Shown here: one piece after another, positions 42,492-52,300 of the stretch
Layout: each line of letters begins with the position of its first letter
Position numbering within the stretch: position 1 is the stretch's first letter
Made by a program: the position numbers and the translations under genes
Assembly: GCF_900129585.1 (NCBI RefSeq)
Contig: NZ_FQWF01000007.1
Span: 1 to 64,000, forward strand
DNA: 64,000 bases
Source of the DNA: Flavobacterium micromati
GTDB taxonomy: Bacteria; Bacteroidota; Bacteroidia; Flavobacteriales; Flavobacteriaceae
Reading direction: 5' to 3'
The notes under the pieces: model-generated
Told to the model about the DNA's origin: nothing
The model's input: only the letters and a program-made list of their open reading frames with translations
Database searches by the model: none

Positions 42492-43781
42492 ATGGCATGT
42501 ACAAGTTGTTCAACTTCTGATGGTGGCGCACCTAAGGGTTGTAAAAATAATGGGACTTGCGGCACCGATAGCTGCAATAAATTGACGGTTTTCGACTGGC
42601 TCTCTAATATGAGTTTACCTAATGGAGATGCACCTTTTGACTGCGTAGAAGTACGTTTCAAGAACGGAAGAAAAGAATTTTATCGCAATACTGAGAAATT
42701 AACATTGAGCATGGGAGACATTGTAGCTACAGTTGCTTCTCCTGGTCATGATATTGGAATTGTAACTTTGACAGGCGAGCTGGTTAAAATCCAAATGAAG
42801 AAAAAAGGAGTCAATCATTCTAGTAACGAAATTCCAAAAATCTATAGAAAAGCCTCACAGAAAGATATTGACATCTGGTCTGTTGCTCGTGATAAGGAGG
42901 AACCGATGAAAGTAAGAGCACGTGAATTAGCAATTGCTCAAAAACTTGAAATGAAGATCTCTGATATTGAATTTCAAGGAGATGGATCCAAAGCTACCTT
43001 TTATTATACTGCAAATGACCGAATTGATTTTCGTGCTTTAATTAAAGATTTTGCAAAAGAATTTAGCACTAGAATTGAAATGAAACAAGTGGGCTTTCGC
43101 CAAGAGGCTGCTCGTTTAGGAGGAATAGGATCTTGTGGAAGAGAATTATGTTGCTCAACTTGGTTAACAGATTTTAGAAGCGTAAACACCTCTGCAGCTC
43201 GGTACCAACAACTGTCTTTAAACCCTCAAAAACTAGCTGGGCAATGCGGAAAATTGAAATGCTGCCTAAACTATGAGTTAGATACTTATATGGACGCATT
43301 GAAAGATTTCCCAGATTTTGAAACTAGATTAGTTACTGAAAAGGGAGACGCAATATGTCAAAAGCAGGATATTTTTAAGGGATTAATGTGGTTTGCTTAC
43401 ACCAATAATTTTGCCAATTGGCATGTATTAAAAATCGATCAGGTAAAAGAAATTGTAGCTGAAAATAAACTGAAAAATAAGGTTTCTTCACTTGAAGATT
43501 TTGCAATAGAAATTGTTGTCGAGGTAGAGAAAAACTTCAACAATGCAATGGGACAAGAGAGTTTAACTCGTTTTGACCAACCAAAAGCGAAGAAAAAACC
43601 AAATAAAAAGCGCAAACCCATAGGCGAAAATGTAATTGTTGCAAACAATAACAAACCTACAAATAGCAATAAACCAGCCAACAATAATAACAACAACAAC
43701 AATCGTCAAGCTCCCGACGATAAGAGACCTGTTGAGCCAAGAAAACCAATAATTATTACTAAAAATGTGGATAAAAAATAG
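42492..43781 (+). CDS. ricT: PSP1-domain protein RicT (YaaT)
   Basis: 429 residues. A Cys-rich N-terminus (MACTSCSTSDGGAPKGCKNNGTCGTDSCNK) precedes the PSP1 domain (about 45-270), with VEVRFKNGRKEFYRN, DIEFQGDGSKATFYYTANDRIDFRALIKDFAKEFSTRIEMKQVG, then GGIGSCGRELCCSTWL and LAGQCGKLKCCLNYELD. These Cys motifs carry an iron-sulfur cluster in the Bacillus Ric complex. The C-terminal 70 residues are Lys/Asn/Pro-rich and disordered. It overlaps gldH by 17 bases, an arrangement that suggests one operon. Confidence 0.92.
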   Translation: MACTSCSTSDGGAPKGCKNNGTCGTDSCNKLTVFDWLSNMSLPNGDAPFDCVEVRFKNGRKEFYRNTEKLTLSMGDIVATVASPGHDIGIVTLTGELVKIQMKKKGVNHSSNEIPKIYRKASQKDIDIWSVARDKEEPMKVRARELAIAQKLEMKISDIEFQGDGSKATFYYTANDRIDFRALIKDFAKEFSTRIEMKQVGFRQEAARLGGIGSCGRELCCSTWLTDFRSVNTSAARYQQLSLNPQKLAGQCGKLKCCLNYELDTYMDALKDFPDFETRLVTEKGDAICQKQDIFKGLMWFAYTNNFANWHVLKIDQVKEIVAENKLKNKVSSLEDFAIEIVVEVEKNFNNAMGQESLTRFDQPKAKKKPNKKRKPIGENVIVANNNKPTNSNKPANNNNNNNNRQAPDDKRPVEPRKPIIITKNVDKK

Positions 43782-44244
43782 CGCTTTACTGCTTATAGTG
43801 GTTGTACTTTTTTCATCTTGTGATAAAAAAAGGGTTTTTGACGAGTATAAATCGGTTGGAAACTCTTGGGACAAAGATACTATTGTCAATTTCCATTTAC
43901 CAGAATTAGATTCAACGAAACGATATGATTTATTTGTGACTTTACGAGCAAATGACGATTATAAGTACAATAATTTGTACTTAATTGTTGCATTAGAATT
44001 GCCAAATGGTTTTACAAAAGTCGACACTTTAGAATATCAAATGGCCGAACCTGATGGAACATTGCTGGGCGATGGCTTTTCAAAAATAAAGGAAAGCAAA
44101 CTATACTACAAGGAAAACGTACGCTTTCGTTCCACATACAAAGTGCATATTAAACAGGCTGTTCGTGAAGGCGATAAAATACCAGGTGTGAAAGCTCTGG
44201 ACGGAATTACCGAAGTAGGTTTTAGAATAGAAAAAAAAGAATAA
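43765..44244 (+). CDS. gldH: Gliding motility lipoprotein GldH
   Basis: 159 residues with lipobox LFSSC (Cys19). The mature sequence DKKRVFDEYKSVGNSWDKDTIVNFHLPELDSTKRYDLFVTLRANDDYKYNNLYLIVALELPNG matches GldH of flavobacteria, needed for gliding and for the motility-linked type IX system. The start overlaps the ricT end by 17 bases and the PBP gene begins 9 bases after its stop. Confidence 0.92.
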   Translation: MWIKNSALLLIVVVLFSSCDKKRVFDEYKSVGNSWDKDTIVNFHLPELDSTKRYDLFVTLRANDDYKYNNLYLIVALELPNGFTKVDTLEYQMAEPDGTLLGDGFSKIKESKLYYKENVRFRSTYKVHIKQAVREGDKIPGVKALDGITEVGFRIEKKE

Positions 44245-44253
44245 AATAGTATT

Positions 44254-46563
44254 ATGGCCATCAAAAAAAACAACAACCAAGTAAAAAGAACCGATAAAAA
44301 CAGTGCTTATTATCAAAAGAAATTTTGGAAAATATTCTTTATTGGACTTGGAAGTATTGGATTATTCTTCTTGTTTACCTCATGGGGGCTATTTGGTGCA
44401 ATGCCCTCTTTTGAGGACTTAGAAAATCCGGATTCTAACTTAGCGACCGAAGTTATTTCAGCAGACGGAGTAGTACTTGGGAAATATTTTCAAAAAAATA
44501 GATCACAATTAAAATATTCTGACTTACCCAAAAATCTAGTTCAGGCATTAATAGCCACTGAAGATGCTCGTTTTTATCAACATTCAGGTATTGATGCAAG
44601 AGGAACTTTAAGAGCTATTTCTAGTTTAGGAACTAGCGGTGGAGCGAGTACGTTAACACAGCAATTCGCCAAACAATTGTTGCACGGGGAAGGTTCGAAA
44701 TTTCTGCCTTTTAGAATCAAACAAAAGGTACAAGAATGGATAGTCGCCATTCGATTAGAAAGACAATACACTAAAAATGAAATTATTGCCATGTACTGCA
44801 ATGTTTATGATTTTGGAAACAACTCTGTAGGAGTGAGTTCAGCGGCAAAAACCTATTTTTCAAAAGAGCCAAAGGATTTAACTATCGATGAATCTGCCAT
44901 TTTAGTTGGAATGTTTAAAAATTCTGGTTTGTACAATCCAATTAGAAATCCACAAGGCGTTAAAAATCGTAGAAATGTAGTGCTTTCGCAAATGGAAAAA
45001 GGTAACATTATTACTGAAGATCAAAAACTAAAGTTACAGAGCTTACCCATCAAACTCAATTTTAAGCTAGAAACTCATAAAGAAGGAACGGCTACTTATT
45101 TTAGAGAATATTTGCGGGACTATATGAAAAAATGGGTAGAGACAAATAAAAAACCAGATGGATCTGATTATGATATTTATAAAGATGGTTTAAAAATCTA
45201 TACTACAATCGACTCGAGAATGCAATTGCATGCTGAGGAAGCAGTTACGGCACACATGGCAAACCTTCAGGAAGAGTTTTTCAATCAATCTAAAGGCAAT
45301 AAAAATGCTCCATTTGTAAACATTTCATCTGCTGAAACGCAAAGAATTTTGAACCAAGCAATGAAATCATCCAGTAGATGGGCGGTTATGAAGTCAATGG
45401 AAAAAACAGATGAAGAGATAATCGCTTCGTTCAGCGAAAAAACTAAAATGACTGTTTTCTCTTGGAAAGGAGAAAAAGACACTATTATGACACCATTGGA
45501 TTCTATCCGCTATTATAAACATTTTTTACAATCTGGATTGATGGCCATGGAACCGCAAACTGGTAATGTGAAAGCATGGGTTGGCGGTATCAATTATAAA
45601 TATTTCCAGTACGATCACGTAGGTCAAGGAGCAAGACAAGTGGGATCTACTTTCAAACCATTTGTTTATGCAACTGCTATTGAACAGTTAAATATGTCTC
45701 CATGCGACTCCATTATTGATGGTCCGTTTATGATTAGAAAAGGGCGCCACAATGTGACGGAAGATTGGGAACCAAAAAATTCAGATAACAGATACCGCGG
45801 GATGGTTACTTTAAAAAGAGGGTTAGCTAATTCTATAAATACCGTTTCGGCAAAGCTTATGGATAAAGTAGGGCCAGAAGCAGTTGTGGACTTAGCACAC
45901 AAACTAGGAATTAAATCTGAAATTCCTTTTCAACCCTCTATTGCACTTGGAGCAGTTGAAATAACTGTTGAAGATATGGTGGCGGCTTACAGCACTTTTG
46001 CCAATCAAGGTGTTTATATGAAACCGCAATTTATATCGAAAATTGAGGATAAAAGTGGTGTAATCATTTACGAACCAATTCCAGAATCACACGATGTTTT
46101 GAATAAAGATATTGCTTATGCTGTAATTAAATTATTAGAAGGCGTTACAGAAGGCGGCTCGGGAGATCGTTTACGTACTACAGGCGGTGGTAATGGAGAC
46201 AACAGATGGACAGGATATCCATACCAATTTAGAAACCCTATTGCTGGAAAAACGGGTACCACTCAAAACCAGTCTGATGGTTGGTTTATGGGAATGGTTC
46301 CAAATCTTGTAACGGGAGTCTGGGTAGGTTGCGAGGATCGCTCCGCCCGCTTCAAAAGTATTACTTATGGACAAGGAGCAACTGCAGCTTTACCTGTCTG
46401 GGGTTATTTCATGAAACTTTGTTACGCTGATCCTTTATTAAAAGTATCAAAAGCATCCTTCGATCGACCGCCAAATTTATCAATAAAAGTAGACTGTTAT
46501 GTGCCTAAAAAAGTAATAGACACAACTGCTGTAGAGCAAGATACCGGGGAATTTGAATTGTAA
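44254..46563 (+). CDS. Class A penicillin-binding protein (PBP1A type)
   Basis: 769 residues: a cytoplasmic basic tail, one membrane helix (about 27-48), a glycosyltransferase domain (ATEDARFYQHSGIDARGTLRAI, GGASTLTQQFAKQLL) and a transpeptidase domain with SxxK in GSTFKPFVYATA, SxN in NSINTVSAKL and KTGT in AGKTGTTQNQSDGWFMG. It polymerises and cross-links peptidoglycan. It is the third gene of the ricT-gldH operon. Confidence 0.93.
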   Translation: MAIKKNNNQVKRTDKNSAYYQKKFWKIFFIGLGSIGLFFLFTSWGLFGAMPSFEDLENPDSNLATEVISADGVVLGKYFQKNRSQLKYSDLPKNLVQALIATEDARFYQHSGIDARGTLRAISSLGTSGGASTLTQQFAKQLLHGEGSKFLPFRIKQKVQEWIVAIRLERQYTKNEIIAMYCNVYDFGNNSVGVSSAAKTYFSKEPKDLTIDESAILVGMFKNSGLYNPIRNPQGVKNRRNVVLSQMEKGNIITEDQKLKLQSLPIKLNFKLETHKEGTATYFREYLRDYMKKWVETNKKPDGSDYDIYKDGLKIYTTIDSRMQLHAEEAVTAHMANLQEEFFNQSKGNKNAPFVNISSAETQRILNQAMKSSSRWAVMKSMEKTDEEIIASFSEKTKMTVFSWKGEKDTIMTPLDSIRYYKHFLQSGLMAMEPQTGNVKAWVGGINYKYFQYDHVGQGARQVGSTFKPFVYATAIEQLNMSPCDSIIDGPFMIRKGRHNVTEDWEPKNSDNRYRGMVTLKRGLANSINTVSAKLMDKVGPEAVVDLAHKLGIKSEIPFQPSIALGAVEITVEDMVAAYSTFANQGVYMKPQFISKIEDKSGVIIYEPIPESHDVLNKDIAYAVIKLLEGVTEGGSGDRLRTTGGGNGDNRWTGYPYQFRNPIAGKTGTTQNQSDGWFMGMVPNLVTGVWVGCEDRSARFKSITYGQGATAALPVWGYFMKLCYADPLLKVSKASFDRPPNLSIKVDCYVPKKVIDTTAVEQDTGEFEL

Positions 46564-46809
46564 AATTCCTTTCTTTAGGAGCTTAATCCCGCTATTTATT
46601 ACAATCTTTTTATAGTCAAACCTTTCAGAATTTGACAATAAAAAGGATTTCCATTGCAAACGAAGTTCACTGAACTCCAATAGAAATAGAAAGTTAGTGA
46701 AGTAATCGGGGCTAGGGCATTAGTTTTTATAACTCAAATAATGAAACACTCTATTTTTAGAAACAATTTTATCTTTTTAATATATAATTAGATTATTACA
46801 ACTCATTTT

Positions 46810-47508
46810 ATGATTAACAAAAAAGTAAACAACGTTCAAGATGCACTTCAAGGTATCGAAAATGGTATGACGATTATGTTAGGTGGCTTTGGATTATGTG
46901 GAATACCAGAAAATTCGATTGCCGAATTAGTTCAAAAGGAAACGACTAATTTAACTTGTATTTCAAATAATGCAGGTGTTGATGATTTTGGTCTTGGATT
47001 GCTTTTGCAAAAGCGCCAAATCAAGAAAATGATATCCTCTTACGTAGGAGAAAATGCCGAATTTGAGCGCCAAATGCTCTCTGGCGAACTTGATGTTGAA
47101 TTAACGCCACAAGGAACATTAGCCGAAAAATGTCGCGCTGCTCAGGCAGGAATTCCAGCATTCTTTACTCCAGCTGGTTATGGAACGGAAGTCGCTGAAG
47201 GTAAAGAAACGCGGGCATTCAATGGAAAAATGCACGTGATGGAATTAGCATATGAAGCTGATTTTTCTATCGTAAAAGCGTGGAAAGGCGACGAAGCTGG
47301 AAATCTTATTTTTAAAGGAACAGCAAGAAACTTTAACGCATGTATGGCGGGTGCTGCAAAAATTACGATTGCAGAAGTGGAAGAATTGTTGCCTGTTGGT
47401 TCATTAGATCCCAATCAAATTCACATACCGGGGATTATGGTGCAACGCATTTTTCAAGGTGAAACATTTGAAAAAAGAATAGAACAGAGAACAGTAAGAA
47501 AAAAGTAA
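46810..47508 (+). CDS. scoA: 3-oxoacid CoA-transferase subunit A
   Basis: 232 residues, family I CoA-transferase alpha subunit. Motifs: [19 protein letters not shown] near the N-terminus and [63 protein letters not shown]. Together with subunit B it moves CoA between succinyl-CoA and acetoacetate. Subunit B follows after 87 bases. Confidence 0.93.
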   Translation: MINKKVNNVQDALQGIENGMTIMLGGFGLCGIPENSIAELVQKETTNLTCISNNAGVDDFGLGLLLQKRQIKKMISSYVGENAEFERQMLSGELDVELTPQGTLAEKCRAAQAGIPAFFTPAGYGTEVAEGKETRAFNGKMHVMELAYEADFSIVKAWKGDEAGNLIFKGTARNFNACMAGAAKITIAEVEELLPVGSLDPNQIHIPGIMVQRIFQGETFEKRIEQRTVRKK

Positions 47509-47595
47509 TCAGTCTTTAGCGTTCAGTCGTGAAAATTAAACATTTAATGAAAATCTTAATGAACCTTAATTTCTTAATGGTTTAAAATATAAATT

Positions 47596-48261
47596 ATGTT
47601 AACAAAAGAAGACATAGCAAAGCGAATTGCAAAAGAAGTTAAAGACCGATATTACGTAAACTTAGGAATAGGTATACCAACATTAGTAGCAAACTATGTT
47701 CCCGATGGAATTAATGTTGAATTTCAAAGTGAAAACGGCGTTCTGGGTATGGGACCATTCCCTTTTGAAGGTGAAGAAGATGCTGACATCATCAACGCGG
47801 GTAAACAAACCATCACGACTCTTCCTGGGGCAAGTTTTTTTGATTCTGCTTTGAGTTTTGGAATGATTCGCAGTCAAAAAGTAGATTTAACCATACTTGG
47901 TGCAATGGAAGTTGCCGAAAATGGCGACATAGCCAATTGGAAAATCCCAGGTAAAATGGTAAAAGGAATGGGTGGCGCAATGGACTTGGTTGCTTCTGCC
48001 GAAAATATTATCGTCGCAATGATGCACGTGAATAAAGCAGGTGAGTCTAAAATTTTAAAACGTTGTACTTTACCATTGACTGGCGTAGGTTGCGTTAAAA
48101 AAGTGGTTACAGAACTTGCTGTTCTGGAAGTGACTTCAAAAGGTTTTAAACTTCTCGAACGTGCGCCAGGAGTTTCTGTAGAACATATTATTGCCGCTAC
48201 TGAAGCAGAACTGATTATTGAAGGAGAAATTCCCGAAATGGTTATCTCTCACTATTTATAA
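47596..48261 (+). CDS. scoB: 3-oxoacid CoA-transferase subunit B
   Basis: 221 residues. The catalytic glutamate is Glu46 in FQSENGVLGMGPFP, and NLGIGIPTLVANYVP is the family's N-terminal signature. GGAMDLVASAENIIVAMMHVNKAGESKILKRCTLPLTG is also typical. Length and order relative to subunit A are standard. Confidence 0.94.
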   Translation: MLTKEDIAKRIAKEVKDRYYVNLGIGIPTLVANYVPDGINVEFQSENGVLGMGPFPFEGEEDADIINAGKQTITTLPGASFFDSALSFGMIRSQKVDLTILGAMEVAENGDIANWKIPGKMVKGMGGAMDLVASAENIIVAMMHVNKAGESKILKRCTLPLTGVGCVKKVVTELAVLEVTSKGFKLLERAPGVSVEHIIAATEAELIIEGEIPEMVISHYL

Positions 48262-48321
48262 CCTCTTTGGATAAAAAATATTGATTGCGATTCTGAAACA
48301 AAGACAATTTAATTATGATAT

Positions 48322-48359
48322 AAAAAAATCCCGATTGCCATTGCGAGCTCTCGGGATTT
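48322..48359 (-). terminator. Terminator for the PorP/adhesin operon
   Basis: AAATCCCGA pairs with TCGGGATTT around a 16-base loop. The run of A on the plus strand before the stem makes it a terminator for minus-strand transcription. Confidence 0.7.
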
Positions 48360-48417
48360 GCTAATTTCATCAATTACCTTAAACGTTCATAATCATAAAT
48401 TTAGCTGCAGTTGGCTG

Positions 48418-49299
48418 TTAAAATTTAAAACGCAATAAAATTTCATTAGTATTTCTTGCTCTTGCAAGGCTAGCTCTTGTGCTCATTTCATATACAAAAC
48501 CAAACATGAAGTGCTTGCTGATTGTAATTGTACTAATTGCAGCATAAGCTTGATCTGTTCTATAGGTCGCGCCAATCTCAAATTTGTTTTCAAATGAAAG
48601 CATGGTGTTTAGATCAATTGATATTGGTGCAGCATTTACATAGCGCACCATTGTTGATGGTTTGAGCGTGAATGAATCCGATAATTCAAAGTCATAACCA
48701 CCACTAACGTAAAAATGAGGTCGATCTGTAGCTATTGTTGCAAAACCCATTTCGTTTCTCGCTTTTGTCGTATTTAGTAATCGAGGCACCGCTACGGAAA
48801 CAAACCATTTTTCATTGCGCAATACGGCTCCAACCCCAATATTAGGGTTGAATGAACTGATGTTTGTTAGTGAATTATCCATCATTATATTATAGGTTTC
48901 TAATCCTGATAAGTTTACATCATAAAAGTTACCACCCGCTTTTAAACCAAAATACAAATCTGTATTTTGGTTCATTTGTACTTTATATGAAAAATCAATT
49001 GCAACAGTGTTTTGCTTTTCAATGAATGTTTGTTCATTGAGTACAGAAACTCCTATTCCCAAATTCTTACCAACAGGCATTCCAAAAGAAACGGTTTGCG
49101 TTGATGGTGCATCAGGTACACCCGTCCATTGCCTGCGAAGCGTACTTGTTAGTAAAGTTTCGTCATTTATACCAACATAAGCAGGATTGAATAAATTCAT
49201 GTGATAACGAAACAAAGTAATGTTAGTTTCTTCCTGTGAGATCGCTTTAATACTCAGTAAAAGAACTATAACGACTATTATATTTTGTGCTTTTTTCAT
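48418..49299 (-). CDS. PorP/SprF-family type IX secretion membrane protein
   Basis: 293 residues with a signal peptide (1-21) and a beta-strand-rich outer-membrane pattern. LFRYHMNLFNPAYVGINDETLLTSTLRRQWTGVPDAPSTQTVSFGMPVGKNLGIGVSV is the family signature. SprF-like proteins are encoded directly downstream of a giant T9SS adhesin and are required for export or attachment of that partner. Here the gene follows the 2314-residue adhesin by 16 bases, which fits this role exactly. Confidence 0.92.
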   Translation of the reverse strand: MKKAQNIIVVIVLLLSIKAISQEETNITLFRYHMNLFNPAYVGINDETLLTSTLRRQWTGVPDAPSTQTVSFGMPVGKNLGIGVSVLNEQTFIEKQNTVAIDFSYKVQMNQNTDLYFGLKAGGNFYDVNLSGLETYNIMMDNSLTNISSFNPNIGVGAVLRNEKWFVSVAVPRLLNTTKARNEMGFATIATDRPHFYVSGGYDFELSDSFTLKPSTMVRYVNAAPISIDLNTMLSFENKFEIGATYRTDQAYAAISTITISKHFMFGFVYEMSTRASLARARNTNEILLRFKF

Positions 49300-49315
49300 T
49301 TTTTTTGATCTTAAT

Positions 49316-52300
49316 TTATTTAGTAATATAAATCCACCCCTTGTACTCTATTGAACCGTCATTACTAACATCTATTTGATAGTAGTAAGGTGCTTGAGGT
49401 AATTCTTCTAAATTATTTTTAAAATGACCATCCCAATCATTAGCGTAATTGTTAGAGTAAAACACTTCAGCTCCCCAGCGATTAAAAACACGAACGATCG
49501 TATTAGGACTATTCTCGATATTGTAAATAACCCAAGTGTCATTGACTCCATCTCCATTTGGAGTAATAGCTTGAGAAATGTTCAATCCTACTGCATCGCA
49601 CACATCGCCTAATCCATCGCTATCTCTATCCTCTTGGCCAGGATTGTAAGTTATAGGACAATTATCAACTAAATCTAAAACTCCGTCGTTATCATCATCT
49701 GTATCGCATATATTCCCTATTCCATCTCCATCAGTATCTAATTGATCTTGATTTGAAATTAATGGACAATTATCTTGACCATCTATTATTCCATCCCCAT
49801 CGGTATCAGAATTAAAAATATCAGAACGGATGGCTTTTTCATCAGCATTAATTTTACCATCGTTATCACAATCTGCATTATTCCATGCTACGCTAGTACT
49901 GACGGTTTGACTTATCAAAATAAAATTGCATAAGCTTTTTGGATCTGTTCCGTCCAATTTCTCTTTACCGTCTACAACACCATCACCATCGGTATCTGGA
50001 TTTTTTGGATCCGTTCCATCTGTTTTTTCTTGTGCATTGGAAACACCATCACCATCGCAGTCGGAAGTATTCCATGCTGGATTTGGCGAGAGTGTTTGAC
50101 TAGTCAAATTAAACTCACAAGGATTATTAGAATTGGTGTTATCCAGTAATTCCATAGTATCAGTAACACCGTCACCGTCAGTATCACCCACTAGTATCGT
50201 TAGCAATAAAGTAACTGACCCAGCATTATAGTTTTCATTGGCAGCTTGATAAGCAGTTATTGTAGTTGTGCCTGCGCTGACTATTGAAACAGTTGTACCG
50301 GTAACCGAAGCAATGTTTGGACTGTTACTAATGAAAGTAAATGCTCCTGTGCTGTTACTAGATGGTACGGGTAAAGTAAAAACTGGATCAATATCAAATT
50401 TCAAAATATTTACAAATGAACCTATAATTGGATTAGCTTTTGCAATTTCAAAAGTATAATCCGCTGACGTTACTCCAGTATAATTTGTATCTGAGGCAAT
50501 TGTTGCTACTACTTTGTACGTCCCAGCATTAGTTGGTAATGTAGCACTTGGCCCGTAAGTTGTCGATCCCGTTCCTTCATAAACATAAGAAACTACTCCA
50601 ATTGAACCTGTTGCATTTACTGTTGCAGGTCCCTGCCCTGTTCCAGTATAAGTGAAATTTGTATTTCCTGTCACTGAAATAGTTGAAGTTGCGGCGGCAA
50701 TGTTAAAAGCATAATCCGCTGATGTTACTCCAGTATAATTTGCATCTGAAGCGACAGATGCTACAACTTTATACGTTCCAGCATTCGTTGGTAATGTAGC
50801 ACTTGGCCCGTAAGTTGTCGATCCCGTTCCTTCATAAACATAAGAAACTGCTCCAGTTGAACCTGTAGCTAATACTGTTGCAGGCCCTTGAGCTGCACCA
50901 GAATAAGTGAAATTTGTGTTTCCTGTTACTGAAATAGTTGAAGTTGCTGCGACAATATTAAAAGCATAATCCGCTGACGTTTCTCCGTTATAATTTGCAT
51001 CTGAAGCGATAGTTGCTACTACTTTGTACGTTCCGGCATTTGTTGGTAATGAAGCACTTGGCCCGTAAGTTGTCGATCCCGTTCCTTCATAAACATAAGA
51101 AACTGCTCCAGTTGAACCTGTTGCTAATACTGTTGCAGGCCCTTGAGCTGCACCAGAATAAGTGAAATTTGTGTTTCCTGTTACTGAAATAGTTGAAGTT
51201 GCTGCGACAATATTAAAAGCATAATCCGCTGACGTTTCTCCGTTATAATTTGCATCTGAAGCGATAGTTGCTACTACTTTGTACGTTCCGGCATTTGTTG
51301 GTAATGTAGTACTTGGTCCATAGGTTGTTGAACCCGTTCCTTCATAAACATAAGAAACTGCTCCAGTTGAACCTGTTGCTAATACTGTTGCAGGCCCTTG
51401 CCCTGTACCAGAATAAGTGAAGTTTGTATTTCCTGTTACTATAATTGTTGAAGTTGCTGCGGCAATGTTAAAAGCATAATCCGCTGACGTTACTCCCGAA
51501 TAATTTGCATCTGAAGCGATAGTTGCTACTACTTTGTACGTTCCGGCATTTGTTGGTAATGAAGCACTTGGCCCGTAAGTTGTTGAACCCGTTCCTTCAT
51601 AAACATAAGAAACTGCTCCAGTTGAACCTGTTGCTAATACTGTTGCAGGCCCTTGCCCTATTGCAGAATAAGTGAAATTTGTATTTCCTGTAACTGAAAT
51701 AGTTGATGCTTCTTTATTTACCGTTAGCACACCTACATTAGAAACTATATTTTTACATACATTATTAATAGCAGTAACCATCACACGATATTGTACAGTG
51801 TCTAGTGATATTGTAGCTGCCGTTACAGCTAATGTATTAGTTGTAACTCCAGAATACGGAGTTGTATTACTTAAGCTTGTCCATGAAACACCGCTGTCCG
51901 TACTTATTTGCCATTGGTACCTCAAGTTAGTCGCATTGTCAGTTGCTGGAGGAATTACATAACTAGGCACACCGGCGGTAAAAGTCGTTGTGTTAAGCGA
52001 TATTGCTTCAACTGTAAATGTTGTATCACTTCCAGCAATCACGCTTGTGTTTAATGGTTGCGTACTAATGGAAGCGTTAGTTGCAGAAGTTGCATTTATG
52101 TAAGCGCCTGAATATGTTGCTGCAGCAAGAGTAACCTGACCATTTGAATTTACTGGCGCTATTGCTCCTCCACTTTGTCCAAACTGCTGGTTAGCAGTAG
52201 CGCTAGTAGTATTGCCGTAATACTCATTAGAATCAGAACAACCATCGTTGTCTGAATCTAAGTCTAAATGATTAAGTATACCATCACCATCGGTATCTAA